Part shown: piece by piece, positions 42,794 through 51,634 of the stretch
How positions within the stretch are numbered: position 1 is the first letter of the stretch
Layout: each line of letters begins with the position of its first letter
Assembly: GCF_000686945.1 (NCBI RefSeq)
Contig: NZ_JMME01000008.1
Coordinates: 1 to 64,000 of the forward strand
Direction: 5' to 3'
Origin: Selenomonas sp. AE3005
GTDB taxonomy: Bacteria; Bacillota; Negativicutes; Selenomonadales; Selenomonadaceae
Length of the DNA: 64,000 bases
Notes under the pieces: generated by a model
What the model was told of the DNA's origin: nothing
Database searches by the model: none
The model's input: the letters and a program-made list of their open reading frames with translations, nothing else
Program-made: the position numbers and the translations under genes

Positions 42794-44116
42794 ATGTCTA
42801 TTCGCGTAAGCAGCAATCAGATGGTCTACGGTTATCAGAAACAGTTAAATGACGCCAATACCCGGCAGACTTCCCTGCTGGAGCAGGGGGATGGCAGCAA
42901 GCTGCATCGTCCTTCGGACAACCCCGTGGACTACTCCAAGTTTATCCGTTACGATACGGCCTTGAATGAAAACGAGCAGTATACAAATAATGTCAATACG
43001 GCCCTGTCGTGGATGAAAACCTCGGACTCGGCACTGGTAAATATTACCAATATCCAGACTACCTTCAAGGAAAAAACTATTTTGGCAGCAAATTCCACCA
43101 ATAACGAGACTGATATGCAGGCCATTGGCAAAGAAATGATGGCAGAAATTCAGGAAATCGTATCTTTGGGAAATACCATGCAGGGTGACCGTTATGTATT
43201 CGGCGGCCAGCGTGACTTGACTAAACCTTTTGAGATGTCTACGACAGAAGTTACTCGCGGTATGACAAAGACCTTGGACAGCACACAGCAGGCCTTTTTT
43301 TCCGGCGATTACGGGGTAGGCGAAACGGGGAGCATGCGCCAGATGTTGTCCCTTAAAGGCGATGACGGGAATACATATTATCTGAATACCATTACGAAAC
43401 GTGTCTATACAGAAGATTTTGTGGAAAACGGTTATAAGAATAAGCTGGCAGCCAATCCCCAGGCGGCCGTAGCTAATGGTGATCAAGTCGGTGAGCTGAC
43501 TGATTTTGAGAAGGTGTCGACATATTTCAAAAGCACCGGCGAGATAAAAGACGCAGGTAAAGATTTTTCCCAGCAAATATCGGTAGATGGGAAACCGGTA
43601 AAACTTTCGTTTAACACGGTTGAACAGCAGATTGTTTCCTTTACGGGGGACAATAAATATATTTCCATGGTGAAGAAAAACGGTACCACAGAGCCCACTG
43701 CTGATACGGTCAATGTTACAGGTGCTGATATTTTTGGAACTGATATTTTTGATGATGCGGATTCGGGGAATGCGCCATCAGGAACGGCCATGCTTAATGA
43801 AATGCTGACTGTATATACGAAGGTGATATCCAATGACCAAAAATGGATGGATACCGATGGTGTGACTATTGCTGATGAGGCGCATGCCCAGACCGTAAAA
43901 ACGGAAACCAAACTGGGGGCACGTACGCAGCTATATAACTCTGTCAGCACCATGCTTAATACCCAGAATGAGATTATCACGGGTGATATCACGGATACTT
44001 CTTCTACGGACGTGGCCAGATTAGCTGTTCAGCTCATGCAGGAGCAGACAATTTACAACATGAGCTTGTCCTTGGGAGCACGTATTCTGCCGCAGAGTCT
44101 GGCTGATTACTTGTAA
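42794..44116 (+). CDS. flgL: Hook-filament junction protein FlgL
   Basis: A 440-residue flagellin-like protein. N-terminal helix RVSSNQMVYGYQKQLNDANTR and the SKLHRPSDNPVDYSKFIRY motif; helical continuation as in flagellins; C-terminal ARLAVQLMQEQTIYNMSLSLGARIL. It forms the second junction ring. The length (about 440) is larger than the shortest FlgL proteins (about 300), owing to an extended middle domain. ATG 42794 follows AATGAGGTGAAATAA. Confidence 0.93.
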   Translation: MSIRVSSNQMVYGYQKQLNDANTRQTSLLEQGDGSKLHRPSDNPVDYSKFIRYDTALNENEQYTNNVNTALSWMKTSDSALVNITNIQTTFKEKTILAANSTNNETDMQAIGKEMMAEIQEIVSLGNTMQGDRYVFGGQRDLTKPFEMSTTEVTRGMTKTLDSTQQAFFSGDYGVGETGSMRQMLSLKGDDGNTYYLNTITKRVYTEDFVENGYKNKLAANPQAAVANGDQVGELTDFEKVSTYFKSTGEIKDAGKDFSQQISVDGKPVKLSFNTVEQQIVSFTGDNKYISMVKKNGTTEPTADTVNVTGADIFGTDIFDDADSGNAPSGTAMLNEMLTVYTKVISNDQKWMDTDGVTIADEAHAQTVKTETKLGARTQLYNSVSTMLNTQNEIITGDITDTSSTDVARLAVQLMQEQTIYNMSLSLGARILPQSLADYL

Positions 44117-44209
44117 AATTTTTTAGGGAATTTTTAAGAAAAACATGATAAAATAGGAGTAAGTAAAAGGATTTAGCAGGATTTTCCTAGGGAAAGGGTG
44201 AAATAATCT

Positions 44210-44794
44210 ATGCTGCGATTAAATATGCGCGTTACTCAGCCCATGATAGGCATGCATACGCAGCTGGGTAAGCTGGAGGCTCACTCGACTCCTGCCGAAC
44301 TGCATACCAATACGCGGCAGGCGCGTTCCAACAGGCATTGGACGCAGCCTACCGTGGATATTGACCAATATCCCAGCCGTCATGCTTATGGTTTTACCAA
44401 TCATACGGATTTTGCCAAGGAGCATGGACAGAAGGGCTTTTCCGATTTGTCTCAGACTACCTCCCGGTGGACACAGGAGGCGTGGGACAATGTGGAAAAC
44501 AGTGGCAAGCGTGGCAAAAAGCCCGTGGAACAGCGGTATGACAGCAAGCTGCGGCAGGAAATAGAACAAAGCAAAAACTGGCATATTAAAACGGAGCTTA
44601 TCCCCGACCCCGTGATTACCTTCCACCCCATCGAGGCGGTGGGGGAGTCGGATTTAGGGGATGTGTCTGTTGATATCAATGCCAAGGCCTTTGCGGAGAC
44701 GAATTTCACGCCGGGCAAGGTCGAGGTATATATGCAGCAAAAGGCTAATGTTGAGCGTTGGGTGAGTGAAGGCAAGTACGATATTTACGCATGA
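44210..44794 (+). CDS. DUF6470 family protein (YviE-like)
   Basis: A 194-residue protein beginning RLNMRVTQPMIGMHTQLGKLEAHSTPAELH, typical of the YviE/DUF6470 family that lies between flgL and fliW in Bacillus and relatives. The middle is rich in Trp, Gln and His, and the end (ETNFTPGKVEVYMQQKANVERWVSEGKYDIYA) is conserved-looking. Function is unknown, although position suggests filament assembly or secretion. fliW starts 29 bases after it. Confidence 0.8.
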   Translation: MLRLNMRVTQPMIGMHTQLGKLEAHSTPAELHTNTRQARSNRHWTQPTVDIDQYPSRHAYGFTNHTDFAKEHGQKGFSDLSQTTSRWTQEAWDNVENSGKRGKKPVEQRYDSKLRQEIEQSKNWHIKTELIPDPVITFHPIEAVGESDLGDVSVDINAKAFAETNFTPGKVEVYMQQKANVERWVSEGKYDIYA

Positions 44795-44823
44795 AGACTT
44801 ATGCGGAAGTGGAGGCATAACAG

Positions 44824-45270
44824 ATGAGAAAAGTCAACACATTGAGATTTGGTGAAGTAGAAGTAGCAGAGGATAAAGTTGTACATTTTGCCGACGGTAT
44901 CCCGGCCTTCGAAGACGAACATGAATTTGTTATCGTTCCCTATGATGAAGAAAGTCCTTATGTTTTCCTGCAGTCGTTGACGACGCCGGATTTGGCGTTT
45001 TTAATGACGATACCGTTTGTGTTCTTCCCGGAATATGAGTTTGAGTTGGATGATGAAAATCAGAACAAGTTGGAACTTACCCGTCAGGAAGATATGCTTA
45101 TCTATACTTTGCTGACCATCAATGGGGGCAAGGTAAAGGATATGACCGCCAACCTTATGGCACCGGTGGTTTTAAACACCGCCAATATGCAGGCACGGCA
45201 GATTGTACTTGACCGCAGCAGCTATACTACAAAGCATAGATTGTTTCCGGAAAATAAGGAGGAACAATAA
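44824..45270 (+). CDS. fliW: Flagellar assembly factor FliW
   Basis: A 148-residue protein with FliW features: LRFGEVEVAEDKVVHFADGIPAFEDEHEFVI, SPYVFLQSLTTPDLAFLM, and LMAPVVLNTANMQARQIVLD. FliW binds flagellin and, when free, binds CsrA, so flagellin translation is matched to export. Its stop TAA shares one base with the csrA start, so the two are translationally coupled. Confidence 0.95.
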   Translation: MRKVNTLRFGEVEVAEDKVVHFADGIPAFEDEHEFVIVPYDEESPYVFLQSLTTPDLAFLMTIPFVFFPEYEFELDDENQNKLELTRQEDMLIYTLLTINGGKVKDMTANLMAPVVLNTANMQARQIVLDRSSYTTKHRLFPENKEEQ

Positions 45271-45497
45271 TGCTCGTACTTACTCGTAAACCACGTCAAC
45301 AGATTATGATTGGTGACAACATCGTTATCAATGTCGTAGAAGTGCAGGGGGACAATGTCCGCATTGCCATCGATGCACCGCGGGACATTAAGATATATCG
45401 CGGTGAGATTTACCGTGCTATTCAGGAAGAAAACAAAAATGCGGCCGCTCCAGTGCCCATGGATTTGGACTTAAGCGCTGGCCTGCCGAAGAAGTAA
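45270..45497 (+). CDS. csrA: Carbon storage regulator CsrA
   Basis: A 75-residue RNA-binding dimer subunit: MLVLTRKPRQQIMIGDNIVINVVEV, VRIAIDAPRDIKIYRGEIY. It represses translation by binding GGA motifs near ribosome sites, flagellin mRNA being the main target in Firmicutes. It starts inside the fliW stop codon. The acidic and proline-containing tail (PVPMDLDLSAGLPKK) is a little longer than in E. coli (61). Confidence 0.96.
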   Translation: MLVLTRKPRQQIMIGDNIVINVVEVQGDNVRIAIDAPRDIKIYRGEIYRAIQEENKNAAAPVPMDLDLSAGLPKK

Positions 45498-45538
45498 AGT
45501 TTTAGGGAAAACTGGTGTGAATCTACGGAGGGATCAAC

Positions 45539-45973
45539 ATGGTAGGAAAAATTCAGGACATTGTGTCGGCCTCGATTGTGGCCGGCGCAGCGGAGCGGGT
45601 CAGCAATACAACGGCAACAACAGCAGCCCCTGAAAAGCAGGAGCCACAGGTACAACGCGTTGAAGATACTGGTAATGCCCCAAAGTTTAATCAGGCAGAG
45701 GAACAGGAAGATCCATTAAAGGCTCGTGAAGAAGAACAGGAGCCTATGGACGAAAAAACCGTCAGTTATATGATGGAAGAATTAAATGAACTCATGAGCA
45801 AGATTAACTGCAACCTGGAATTCCAGTATCACAAGGAAGTCAATATGATGTCAGTGCGGATGCTGGACAAGAAAACCCATGAAGTAATCAAGGAAGTACC
45901 GCCAGAGGAAATGCTTGACCAGATGGCAAAGGCACGTGAATGGCTGGGCGCCTTCCTCGATAAGAACGCGTGA
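45539..45973 (+). CDS. flaG: FlaG family protein
   Basis: A 144-residue protein. The N-terminal half is low-complexity (Thr, Ala, Glu, Gln). The C-terminal 75 residues match FlaG: VSYMMEELNELMSKINCNLEFQYHKEVNMMSVRMLDKKTHEVIKEVPPEEMLDQMAKAREWLG. FlaG influences filament length and lies before fliD in many species. fliD starts 13 bases downstream. Confidence 0.9.
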   Translation: MVGKIQDIVSASIVAGAAERVSNTTATTAAPEKQEPQVQRVEDTGNAPKFNQAEEQEDPLKAREEEQEPMDEKTVSYMMEELNELMSKINCNLEFQYHKEVNMMSVRMLDKKTHEVIKEVPPEEMLDQMAKAREWLGAFLDKNA

Positions 45974-45986
45974 GGAGGTGTTAGAA

Positions 45987-48065
45987 ATGAGTGGTATAGG
46001 AATTTACGGCCTGTCAGGTTCGGGCATCGATGTTGACTCCATGGTCAAGATGGGCATGATGAACAAGCAGAATCAGTATGACAAGCTGTATAAGCAGGAA
46101 GTAAAAAACGAGTGGACAAAAGAAGCCTATTCGGATATGTATAATAGTCTCAATACGTTCAACTCATCTACGCTGTATAATTATAAGCTGTCGTCTACGT
46201 CAAGCCCTATGTCAGCTGTCAGCAGTAATACATCTGTGGCAACTGCTGCGGCTAATGCCGATGCAGCCTCTATGTCGCACACGGTCAATGTGTCGGCTAC
46301 GGCATCTAATGCTTACTTGCTTACCAATGGCTCTATTGACAGGGCAAACACTTCTTCAACTAGTGCGAATAAGAGTATATATTTGAAGGATATACTCTTT
46401 GATGAAGCTACGCAAAACACTTTGAGGTCACAAATAGAGGGAAATGAAACTTTGGCAAAATCCAAGCTGGTCAGCTTTACTATAGCTGACAGTACTGGTT
46501 CGGGAGCAAATAGTAAGGAAGTTTCATTTACGTACGCAGACATATTGAACAGTAACGAAACCCTGAATGATTTGGTTTCCAGTATCAATAGTGCAGGGGT
46601 GAACATCAAGGCATCGTACGACAGTGCTAATGATGCTTTTTCGTTGTATCAAAAAACCGGTGGATCTGCTAATAAAATCATGTTCTCTGTTGGTTCAGAC
46701 GCAGCAGCCAATTATGGCAAGAACCTGATTTCCAGTTTGAACTTGGGCGTTGTAACGCAGGTGGTGGATAGCAGTGGCAGCTTGAACAGTGAATTGTCCA
46801 GCCCTTTGTCCTTTGAATCAACCACAGGGACGAGTTCTGTAAGTGCTTCGTCCTTTAGCAGTTCAGCTCCTGTTTCGGCAAGCACGGTATTGAATACCTT
46901 GTTCAATGCTTCAGCCAGCAGCAATGAGGCTAAGTTTACGCTTTCAAATGGTACCGGCTCCAGCGAAATAAGCATTGCAGATGTATCAACGGCTACTGTT
47001 CAAGATTTGATTGATGCTATTAATAGTGCCAGCACTGCGGATAACCTTGGCATAACCGCCAGTTTGGATGGCAGTACGCTGAAAATAGCGAATACGGATC
47101 CGGATAGCACGAATACCATTTCGCTTAGTGTTGCAAGTGATGCTGGTGAAGCGGCTGACGTTAATGGTCGTAAGCTGATAAACGGCTTGCAGATTTCGTC
47201 TACGGAACTTACTGCTGATACTAATGGGATACAGGCTGCTGGTACGGATGCACAGGTGACTATTGATGGCCGCAGCTATACCTCTGACACGGGCAAAATT
47301 ACTGTAGGCAATGTCACCTATACATTGGCTGCTAAAGGTTCGACAACCGTCACGGTTAATCAGGATACGGATAAACTTATTGAAAACGTAAAGAAGTTTG
47401 TCGAAGATTACAACAAAATGCTGGATTCGCTCAATGATAAGTATTATGAGACCAAGTACAGCGACTATGGTGTGCTTACCAAGACTCAGGAAGACGGCAT
47501 GACCAAGGAGCAGATTGAGAAGTGGAATGAAAAAGCAAAATCCGGTTTGCTCAATCATGATAATACCATCGGTAAGATTATCAGTGAAATGCGTGAGGCA
47601 ATTTACACGCCGGTTGATTCCGTTACGGGCAAATACAATACCATGATGTCCATAGGTATTAGTTCAAAGACGGATAGAGGTCACTTGTATCTTGATGAGG
47701 ATAAGCTGAAGAAAGCTTTGGCAGCTGAGCCGGATTGTGTGCGCCAAATCTTTACAGCTAGTGGTGAAATCACTGATGCCAACGGCAAGACAACTACTGA
47801 TTACAAGAGTGAAGGCGTGGTGCAGAGAATTTCTGATTCTTTGTATAATAATCTCAAGACGATGAAGTCCTATGCAGGAACATCCACGGAGACTTCTGAT
47901 GGCAGCACGTTGGGGAATTTGATTCGTGAACTTCAGACGAAGATGTCTAATTTCAAAACGATGATGAAGTCCTATGAAAATCTGCTATATAAGAAATATG
48001 ATGCAATGGAAACAGCTATTCAGCGTTTAAGCGTATCTATGGGCTATATTACAGGAGGCCAATAA
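45987..48065 (+). CDS. fliD: Filament cap protein FliD
   Basis: The start is ATG 45987, after a strong GAGGAGGTG site; the frame extends further upstream but overlaps flaG. The 692-residue protein opens IGIYGLSGSGIDVDSMVKMGMM and ends in helices (LIRELQTKMSNFKTMMKSYENLLYKKYDAMETAIQRLSVSMGYI). It caps the growing filament and folds in flagellin subunits. The middle is Ser/Thr/Ala-rich, as is common for the exposed region. fliS follows after 29 bases. Confidence 0.93.
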   Translation: MSGIGIYGLSGSGIDVDSMVKMGMMNKQNQYDKLYKQEVKNEWTKEAYSDMYNSLNTFNSSTLYNYKLSSTSSPMSAVSSNTSVATAAANADAASMSHTVNVSATASNAYLLTNGSIDRANTSSTSANKSIYLKDILFDEATQNTLRSQIEGNETLAKSKLVSFTIADSTGSGANSKEVSFTYADILNSNETLNDLVSSINSAGVNIKASYDSANDAFSLYQKTGGSANKIMFSVGSDAAANYGKNLISSLNLGVVTQVVDSSGSLNSELSSPLSFESTTGTSSVSASSFSSSAPVSASTVLNTLFNASASSNEAKFTLSNGTGSSEISIADVSTATVQDLIDAINSASTADNLGITASLDGSTLKIANTDPDSTNTISLSVASDAGEAADVNGRKLINGLQISSTELTADTNGIQAAGTDAQVTIDGRSYTSDTGKITVGNVTYTLAAKGSTTVTVNQDTDKLIENVKKFVEDYNKMLDSLNDKYYETKYSDYGVLTKTQEDGMTKEQIEKWNEKAKSGLLNHDNTIGKIISEMREAIYTPVDSVTGKYNTMMSIGISSKTDRGHLYLDEDKLKKALAAEPDCVRQIFTASGEITDANGKTTTDYKSEGVVQRISDSLYNNLKTMKSYAGTSTETSDGSTLGNLIRELQTKMSNFKTMMKSYENLLYKKYDAMETAIQRLSVSMGYITGGQ

Positions 48066-48094
48066 TAGAATAGGTCTGACAGGGAGGCACATAT

Positions 48095-48508
48095 ATGGTA
48101 AACAATGCAGCAGAAGCCTATAAAAGACAACAAATTATGACAGCGACCCCGGAAGCATTGACCCTGATGCTTTACAATGGCTGCCTAAAGTTTATGAATG
48201 AGGGTAAAGATGCAGTAGAGGCAAAACAGTATGAAAATGCCAACAACCTGCTGCAGCGTGCCCAGCAGATAATCTCTGAATTCCGTATTACCTTGAATAT
48301 GGATTATGAAATATCACATCAACTTATGCCCCTGTACAATTATTGCTATGACCGCCTGGTGGAGGGCAATATCAAAAGCGATACAGCCATGATTCAGGAA
48401 GCTATTGACATCATTAAGGAATTGCGAGATGCTTGGGCGCAGGCGATGAAAAAAGCCCGTCAGGATGGCGGCACCAAGAATGTTCAGGGTGATAGCTATG
48501 TCGGATAA
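48095..48508 (+). CDS. fliS: Flagellin export chaperone FliS
   Basis: A 137-residue four-helix protein: AAEAYKRQQIMTATPEALTLMLYNGCLKFMNEGKDAVE, then ANNLLQRAQQIISEFRITLNMDYEISHQLMPLYNYCYDRLVEGN. FliS binds the C-terminus of flagellin in the cytoplasm. It follows fliD and overlaps the FliT-like gene by 11 bases. Confidence 0.95.
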   Translation: MVNNAAEAYKRQQIMTATPEALTLMLYNGCLKFMNEGKDAVEAKQYENANNLLQRAQQIISEFRITLNMDYEISHQLMPLYNYCYDRLVEGNIKSDTAMIQEAIDIIKELRDAWAQAMKKARQDGGTKNVQGDSYVG

Positions 48509-48845
48509 AGCTATGACACAGGCAAAGGCCAATTTTGAAATGTACTATACGTTGACGCAGGAACTCTTGAAATTCATCAATAAGGAAGATATTGATGAAT
48601 TTCTTGAGCTGGAGCGTCAGCGTAATGACTTGGTTACACGCATGAAAGCTCTGCCGGAAACGGAAGTTTTTCGAAAGACTGATGAATGCAGGGAGCTGGT
48701 CGGGAAAATTAAGCCGCTTGATATGCAGGTGGTCTATAAGGCAAAAGCATGGCTCAATAAATCCCGTCAGCAGAATGCTACTGTTCATGCCTATGATATT
48801 CAGAATATGAATAGTCTGGGGAATATTTTTAACAAAAAATATTAA
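48498..48845 (+). CDS. FliT-like flagellar chaperone
   Basis: The start is ATG 48498 (GGGTGATAGCT before it), overlapping the fliS end by 11 bases in another frame. The 115-residue product is helical (KANFEMYYTLTQELLKFINKEDIDEFLELERQRNDLVTRM), with the length and position of FliT, the FliD chaperone. Similarity in this family is low, so the call rests on context and helix pattern. A strong terminator follows and ends the late flagellar operon. Confidence 0.7.
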   Translation: MSDKAMTQAKANFEMYYTLTQELLKFINKEDIDEFLELERQRNDLVTRMKALPETEVFRKTDECRELVGKIKPLDMQVVYKAKAWLNKSRQQNATVHAYDIQNMNSLGNIFNKKY

Positions 48846-48846
48846 A

Positions 48847-48877
48847 AAACCTCTCCTTTGGGAGAGGTTTTTTATTT
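48847..48877 (+). terminator. Intrinsic terminator ending the flagellar operon
   Basis: AAACCTCTCC-TTTG-GGAGAGGTTT followed by TTTATTTTT. Confidence 0.9.
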
Positions 48878-48911
48878 TTCTTACCGAAATATAATCAGGG
48901 GGGAGGCAAAA

Positions 48912-50045
48912 ATGGAAATGAATAATATAAGATTATCGGCTTGTTATATTGTAAGGAACGAAGAAAAAAATCTGCCAATCTCCTTAAATTCTGTTAAGCA
49001 AGCTGTAGACGAAATCATTGTGGTAGATACAGGTTCTACTGACAATACTAAGGCTGTAGCACAAAATTATGGTGCAAAACTATATGATTATCATTGGCAA
49101 AATGATTTTTCTGCACCACGCAATTATGCCATTGAGCAAGCGCAAGGCGAATGGATTTTGTTTTTGGATGCAGATGAAACATTTCCTACTCCATTAGACA
49201 AGGATAGAATTTTGTCTTATTTAGATAGTATGCAGGATAAGGAGATGATCTTGCTCACTCGGCATAACATAGACAATTTAGACCAACAGAGTATATTTTA
49301 TAAGGACTGGAGTCCGCGTATCTTCCGGAATCGACATGATTTGCGCTACCAGGGGCGGGTTCATGAGTATGTTAGCAAATCGAATGGTGATTTACAGGTG
49401 GGCTATGCGCCAATGGAATTTTATCTCCTGCATACTGGTTATGCAGAAAGCATTAGTGCGGATAAATGTCAGCGAAATTTACAAATTCTCAAGCAGGCTA
49501 TTGATGAGGGGGCTTGGGAGCCTGTTTATGATTATTATTTAACGGACTGTTACTATGGTATACAAAATTATGAGGCTGCCTTGCAACATGCTATTGCCTA
49601 CTTAAAAAGTGGTACTTTTATATATGGTGGGAATGGGCGCAGCTACCGTATGATTTTGGAGTGTATGCGGGCACTGGGAATGCCTGATGCGGAGATGTTG
49701 CCATGGGCTGAAAAAGCATGTCAGGCATATCCGGATTTGCCTGAATTTTATGCTGAATGTGGCATGGTACTTTGTGGAATGGGGAAACTATCGGAGGCAC
49801 GGGCACTTTTGCAGGAGTCACTGCAGCGTTATAACGAGGGAACAGCTGATTTTCGTCACGAAACATATTTTTCTCCGGAAGTTGCAGCTAAGGTGGCAGC
49901 AAGGTTGGGCGAGATTGCGGAACTTTACGGTAATAAAAAGGAAGCAGCCGGCTGGTTCGTGCAGGCTCTGGATTATTGTCAGACTAATGACCGGATTGTG
50001 GCTAAGGCGCGAAATTTTTTGCAAAAAAATAAAATAATCATTTAA
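48912..50045 (+). CDS. GT2 family glycosyltransferase with TPR-like C-terminus
   Basis: The start is ATG 48912 behind GGGGGGAGGC. The 377-residue protein has a GT-A fold in the first 230 residues: LSACYIVRNEEKNLPISLNSV, EIIVVDTGSTDNT, NDFSAPRNYAIEQAQGEWILFLDADE (the DAD is the metal and nucleotide-sugar site), then RIFRNRHDLRYQGRVHEYV. The C-terminus is TPR-like helices. It directly precedes a flagellin gene and is related to the proteins at 54471 and 57295, so a role in flagellin glycosylation is likely. The donor sugar cannot be told. Confidence 0.87.
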   Translation: MEMNNIRLSACYIVRNEEKNLPISLNSVKQAVDEIIVVDTGSTDNTKAVAQNYGAKLYDYHWQNDFSAPRNYAIEQAQGEWILFLDADETFPTPLDKDRILSYLDSMQDKEMILLTRHNIDNLDQQSIFYKDWSPRIFRNRHDLRYQGRVHEYVSKSNGDLQVGYAPMEFYLLHTGYAESISADKCQRNLQILKQAIDEGAWEPVYDYYLTDCYYGIQNYEAALQHAIAYLKSGTFIYGGNGRSYRMILECMRALGMPDAEMLPWAEKACQAYPDLPEFYAECGMVLCGMGKLSEARALLQESLQRYNEGTADFRHETYFSPEVAAKVAARLGEIAELYGNKKEAAGWFVQALDYCQTNDRIVAKARNFLQKNKIII

Positions 50046-50069
50046 GTTATCGGAAAAATGACCGATAAA
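50043..50069 (+). promoter_or_regulatory. Sigma-28-type promoter of flagellin copy 1
   Basis: TAAGTTAT (50043-50050), an 11-base spacer and CCGATAAA (50062-50069): the best flagellar-sigma match in the window. It begins over the stop codon of the preceding glycosyltransferase gene. Confidence 0.85.
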
Positions 50070-50078
50070 TATAATGTA

Positions 50079-50231
50079 AGGCAAAGGTAATCAGCGAATC
50101 AATACAAAGATGCTTGTGGTCAGCTAGCAGCCACTTGCAAGAGTAGCGATTTGCTAATTATATATGCTAATGACAGTCAGGGATGGCTGTTACAAAATAT
50201 TATTTTTCTACATTCAAGGAGGAAAAACATC
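50079..50231 (+). promoter_or_regulatory. Structured 5' leader of flagellin copy 1
   Basis: The leader is nearly identical to 52869-53021. An outer stem pairs AGCGAATC (50093-50100) with GATTTGCT (50148-50155); in copy 2 the base change gives AGCAAATC, which keeps the pairing (A-U for G-U). Inside is GTGG...CCAC around AGCTAGC. The ribosome site CAAGGAGG (50216-50223) contains the GGA motif that CsrA binds. Control of flagellin translation by CsrA/FliW is therefore plausible. Confidence 0.6.
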
Positions 50232-51551
50232 ATGGCAATGGTAGTAAAGAACAACATGTCGGCAATCTCGACGCTGAACACTCTGAACAAGAACTCCAGC
50301 GCACTGTCCAAGAGTCTGCAGAAAGTATCTTCCGGTATGAAGATTAACTCGGCAGCAGATGATGCTTCTGGTTATGCGATTTCCGAGCGTATGCGCGTTC
50401 AGATTCGCGGTCTTGATCAGGCAAATGCCAACACGCAGAACGGCAGCAGCATGCTGAAGGTTGCAGAAGGTGCCGTAAGCTCCACCGTTGATATCCTGAA
50501 AACGCTGAAAGAGAAAGTTATCAACGCAGCTAACGATACCAACACGGACAGCGACCGTCAGACCATCCAGAAGGAACTGAACCAGAGCATTGACCAGATT
50601 AACGACAATGCCAATGTTACCTTCAACGGCAAGTATCTTGTTGATGGTTCGCACAACAAGAAGATTGTGCAGACCTCTACGGCTTTGACCAATGAGAGCT
50701 TGAATTCTGCTACTGCTTCCGGTACTGCTTTGACTGCATTGGAGGATCGTAACGGCAACAATCTGAACATCCATTCTTCGGATAACATTACGGTTTCCTA
50801 TGTAAAACAGGGCAAGACTTATTCTACCACGTTTAGTGTAGGTTCTACTGACTTGGGTACAGCTATCAATAGGGCAACATCGGCAACTGGTGCCGGTGGT
50901 AGCGATTTATCGCTTTCTCAGGCCAATACATCGTATATCGGTTTGGACAGCTCCAGCAATTCAGTCTACACGGCTGATGGTGGCAATGCACTGACGATTG
51001 CAGCAGGTGTCAGTGGTACTGCCGGTCAGATTAGCGGTTTCACGATTAGTGTAACGGATTCTGATGGCAATATAAATAAGTCTGCCAACGCTGTACTGGA
51101 TAACTTCACCGAATCTATCCGTGCAGAAAATACCGGTGATGACAACAGCTTGGTATTACAGGTTGGCACGAAAGCCAATCAGGCCATCAAGGTAGGTCTT
51201 ACGGATATGCGTTCCGAGGCTCTGGGGCTTTCCGGTTCTGATGGCACGAAGCTGAACATCTCCACGCAGGTGAAGGCTAATGCAGCGATCAATGTTCTCG
51301 ATAATGCGGTACAGAAAGCGCTGGATCAGCAGACGACTATCGGCTCCATCGAAAGCCGTCTTGAGTACACCAGCAGCAACCTGACCACGGCATCTGAGAA
51401 CGTACAGGCTGCAGAATCCACGATTCGTGATGCTGACATGGCGAAGGAAATGACGAACTACACGAAGAACAATGTTCTTCTGCAGGCCGCTCAGTCCATG
51501 CTGGCACAGGCCAATCAGAGCAGCAGCTCGGTACTCAGCCTCCTCCAGTAA
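50232..51551 (+). CDS. Flagellin (copy 1 of an identical-protein pair)
   Basis: A 439-residue major filament protein with canonical ends (MAMVVKNNMSAISTLNTLNKN, INSAADDASGYAISERMR; ESRLEYTSSNLTTASENVQ, SMLAQANQSSSSVLSLLQ). The middle is rich in Ser, Thr and Gly and is the likely site of O-glycosylation. The protein is identical to that at 53022-54341; the DNA differs only at scattered third positions near both ends, and the middle is unchanged. An ATG with the AAGGAGG site fixes the start. It is surrounded by glycosyltransferase and methyltransferase genes. Confidence 0.96.
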   Translation: MAMVVKNNMSAISTLNTLNKNSSALSKSLQKVSSGMKINSAADDASGYAISERMRVQIRGLDQANANTQNGSSMLKVAEGAVSSTVDILKTLKEKVINAANDTNTDSDRQTIQKELNQSIDQINDNANVTFNGKYLVDGSHNKKIVQTSTALTNESLNSATASGTALTALEDRNGNNLNIHSSDNITVSYVKQGKTYSTTFSVGSTDLGTAINRATSATGAGGSDLSLSQANTSYIGLDSSSNSVYTADGGNALTIAAGVSGTAGQISGFTISVTDSDGNINKSANAVLDNFTESIRAENTGDDNSLVLQVGTKANQAIKVGLTDMRSEALGLSGSDGTKLNISTQVKANAAINVLDNAVQKALDQQTTIGSIESRLEYTSSNLTTASENVQAAESTIRDADMAKEMTNYTKNNVLLQAAQSMLAQANQSSSSVLSLLQ

Positions 51552-51583
51552 CAGACAATTTTCCGTTATTACAATTCACTACC

Positions 51584-51611
51584 AAAAAGCCGCCCCTCGG
51601 GGCGGCTTTTT
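51584..51611 (+). terminator. Intrinsic terminator of flagellin copy 1
   Basis: AAAAAGCCGCCCC-TCG-GGGCGGCTTTTT. Confidence 0.93.
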
Positions 51612-51634
51612 CAGCTAATATGGAGAGACAGGTA

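Noticed and set aside
48858-48911. Longer N-terminus for the first GT2 protein (start at 48858)
   Set aside because: The extra residues would come from the terminator hairpin region; the ATG at 48912 has a GGGGGGAGG ribosome site.
50151-50231. A 27-residue N-terminal extension of the flagellins (same in copy 2)
   Set aside because: It is simply the leader read in frame; the canonical flagellin start MAMVVKNN has the AAGGAGG site.
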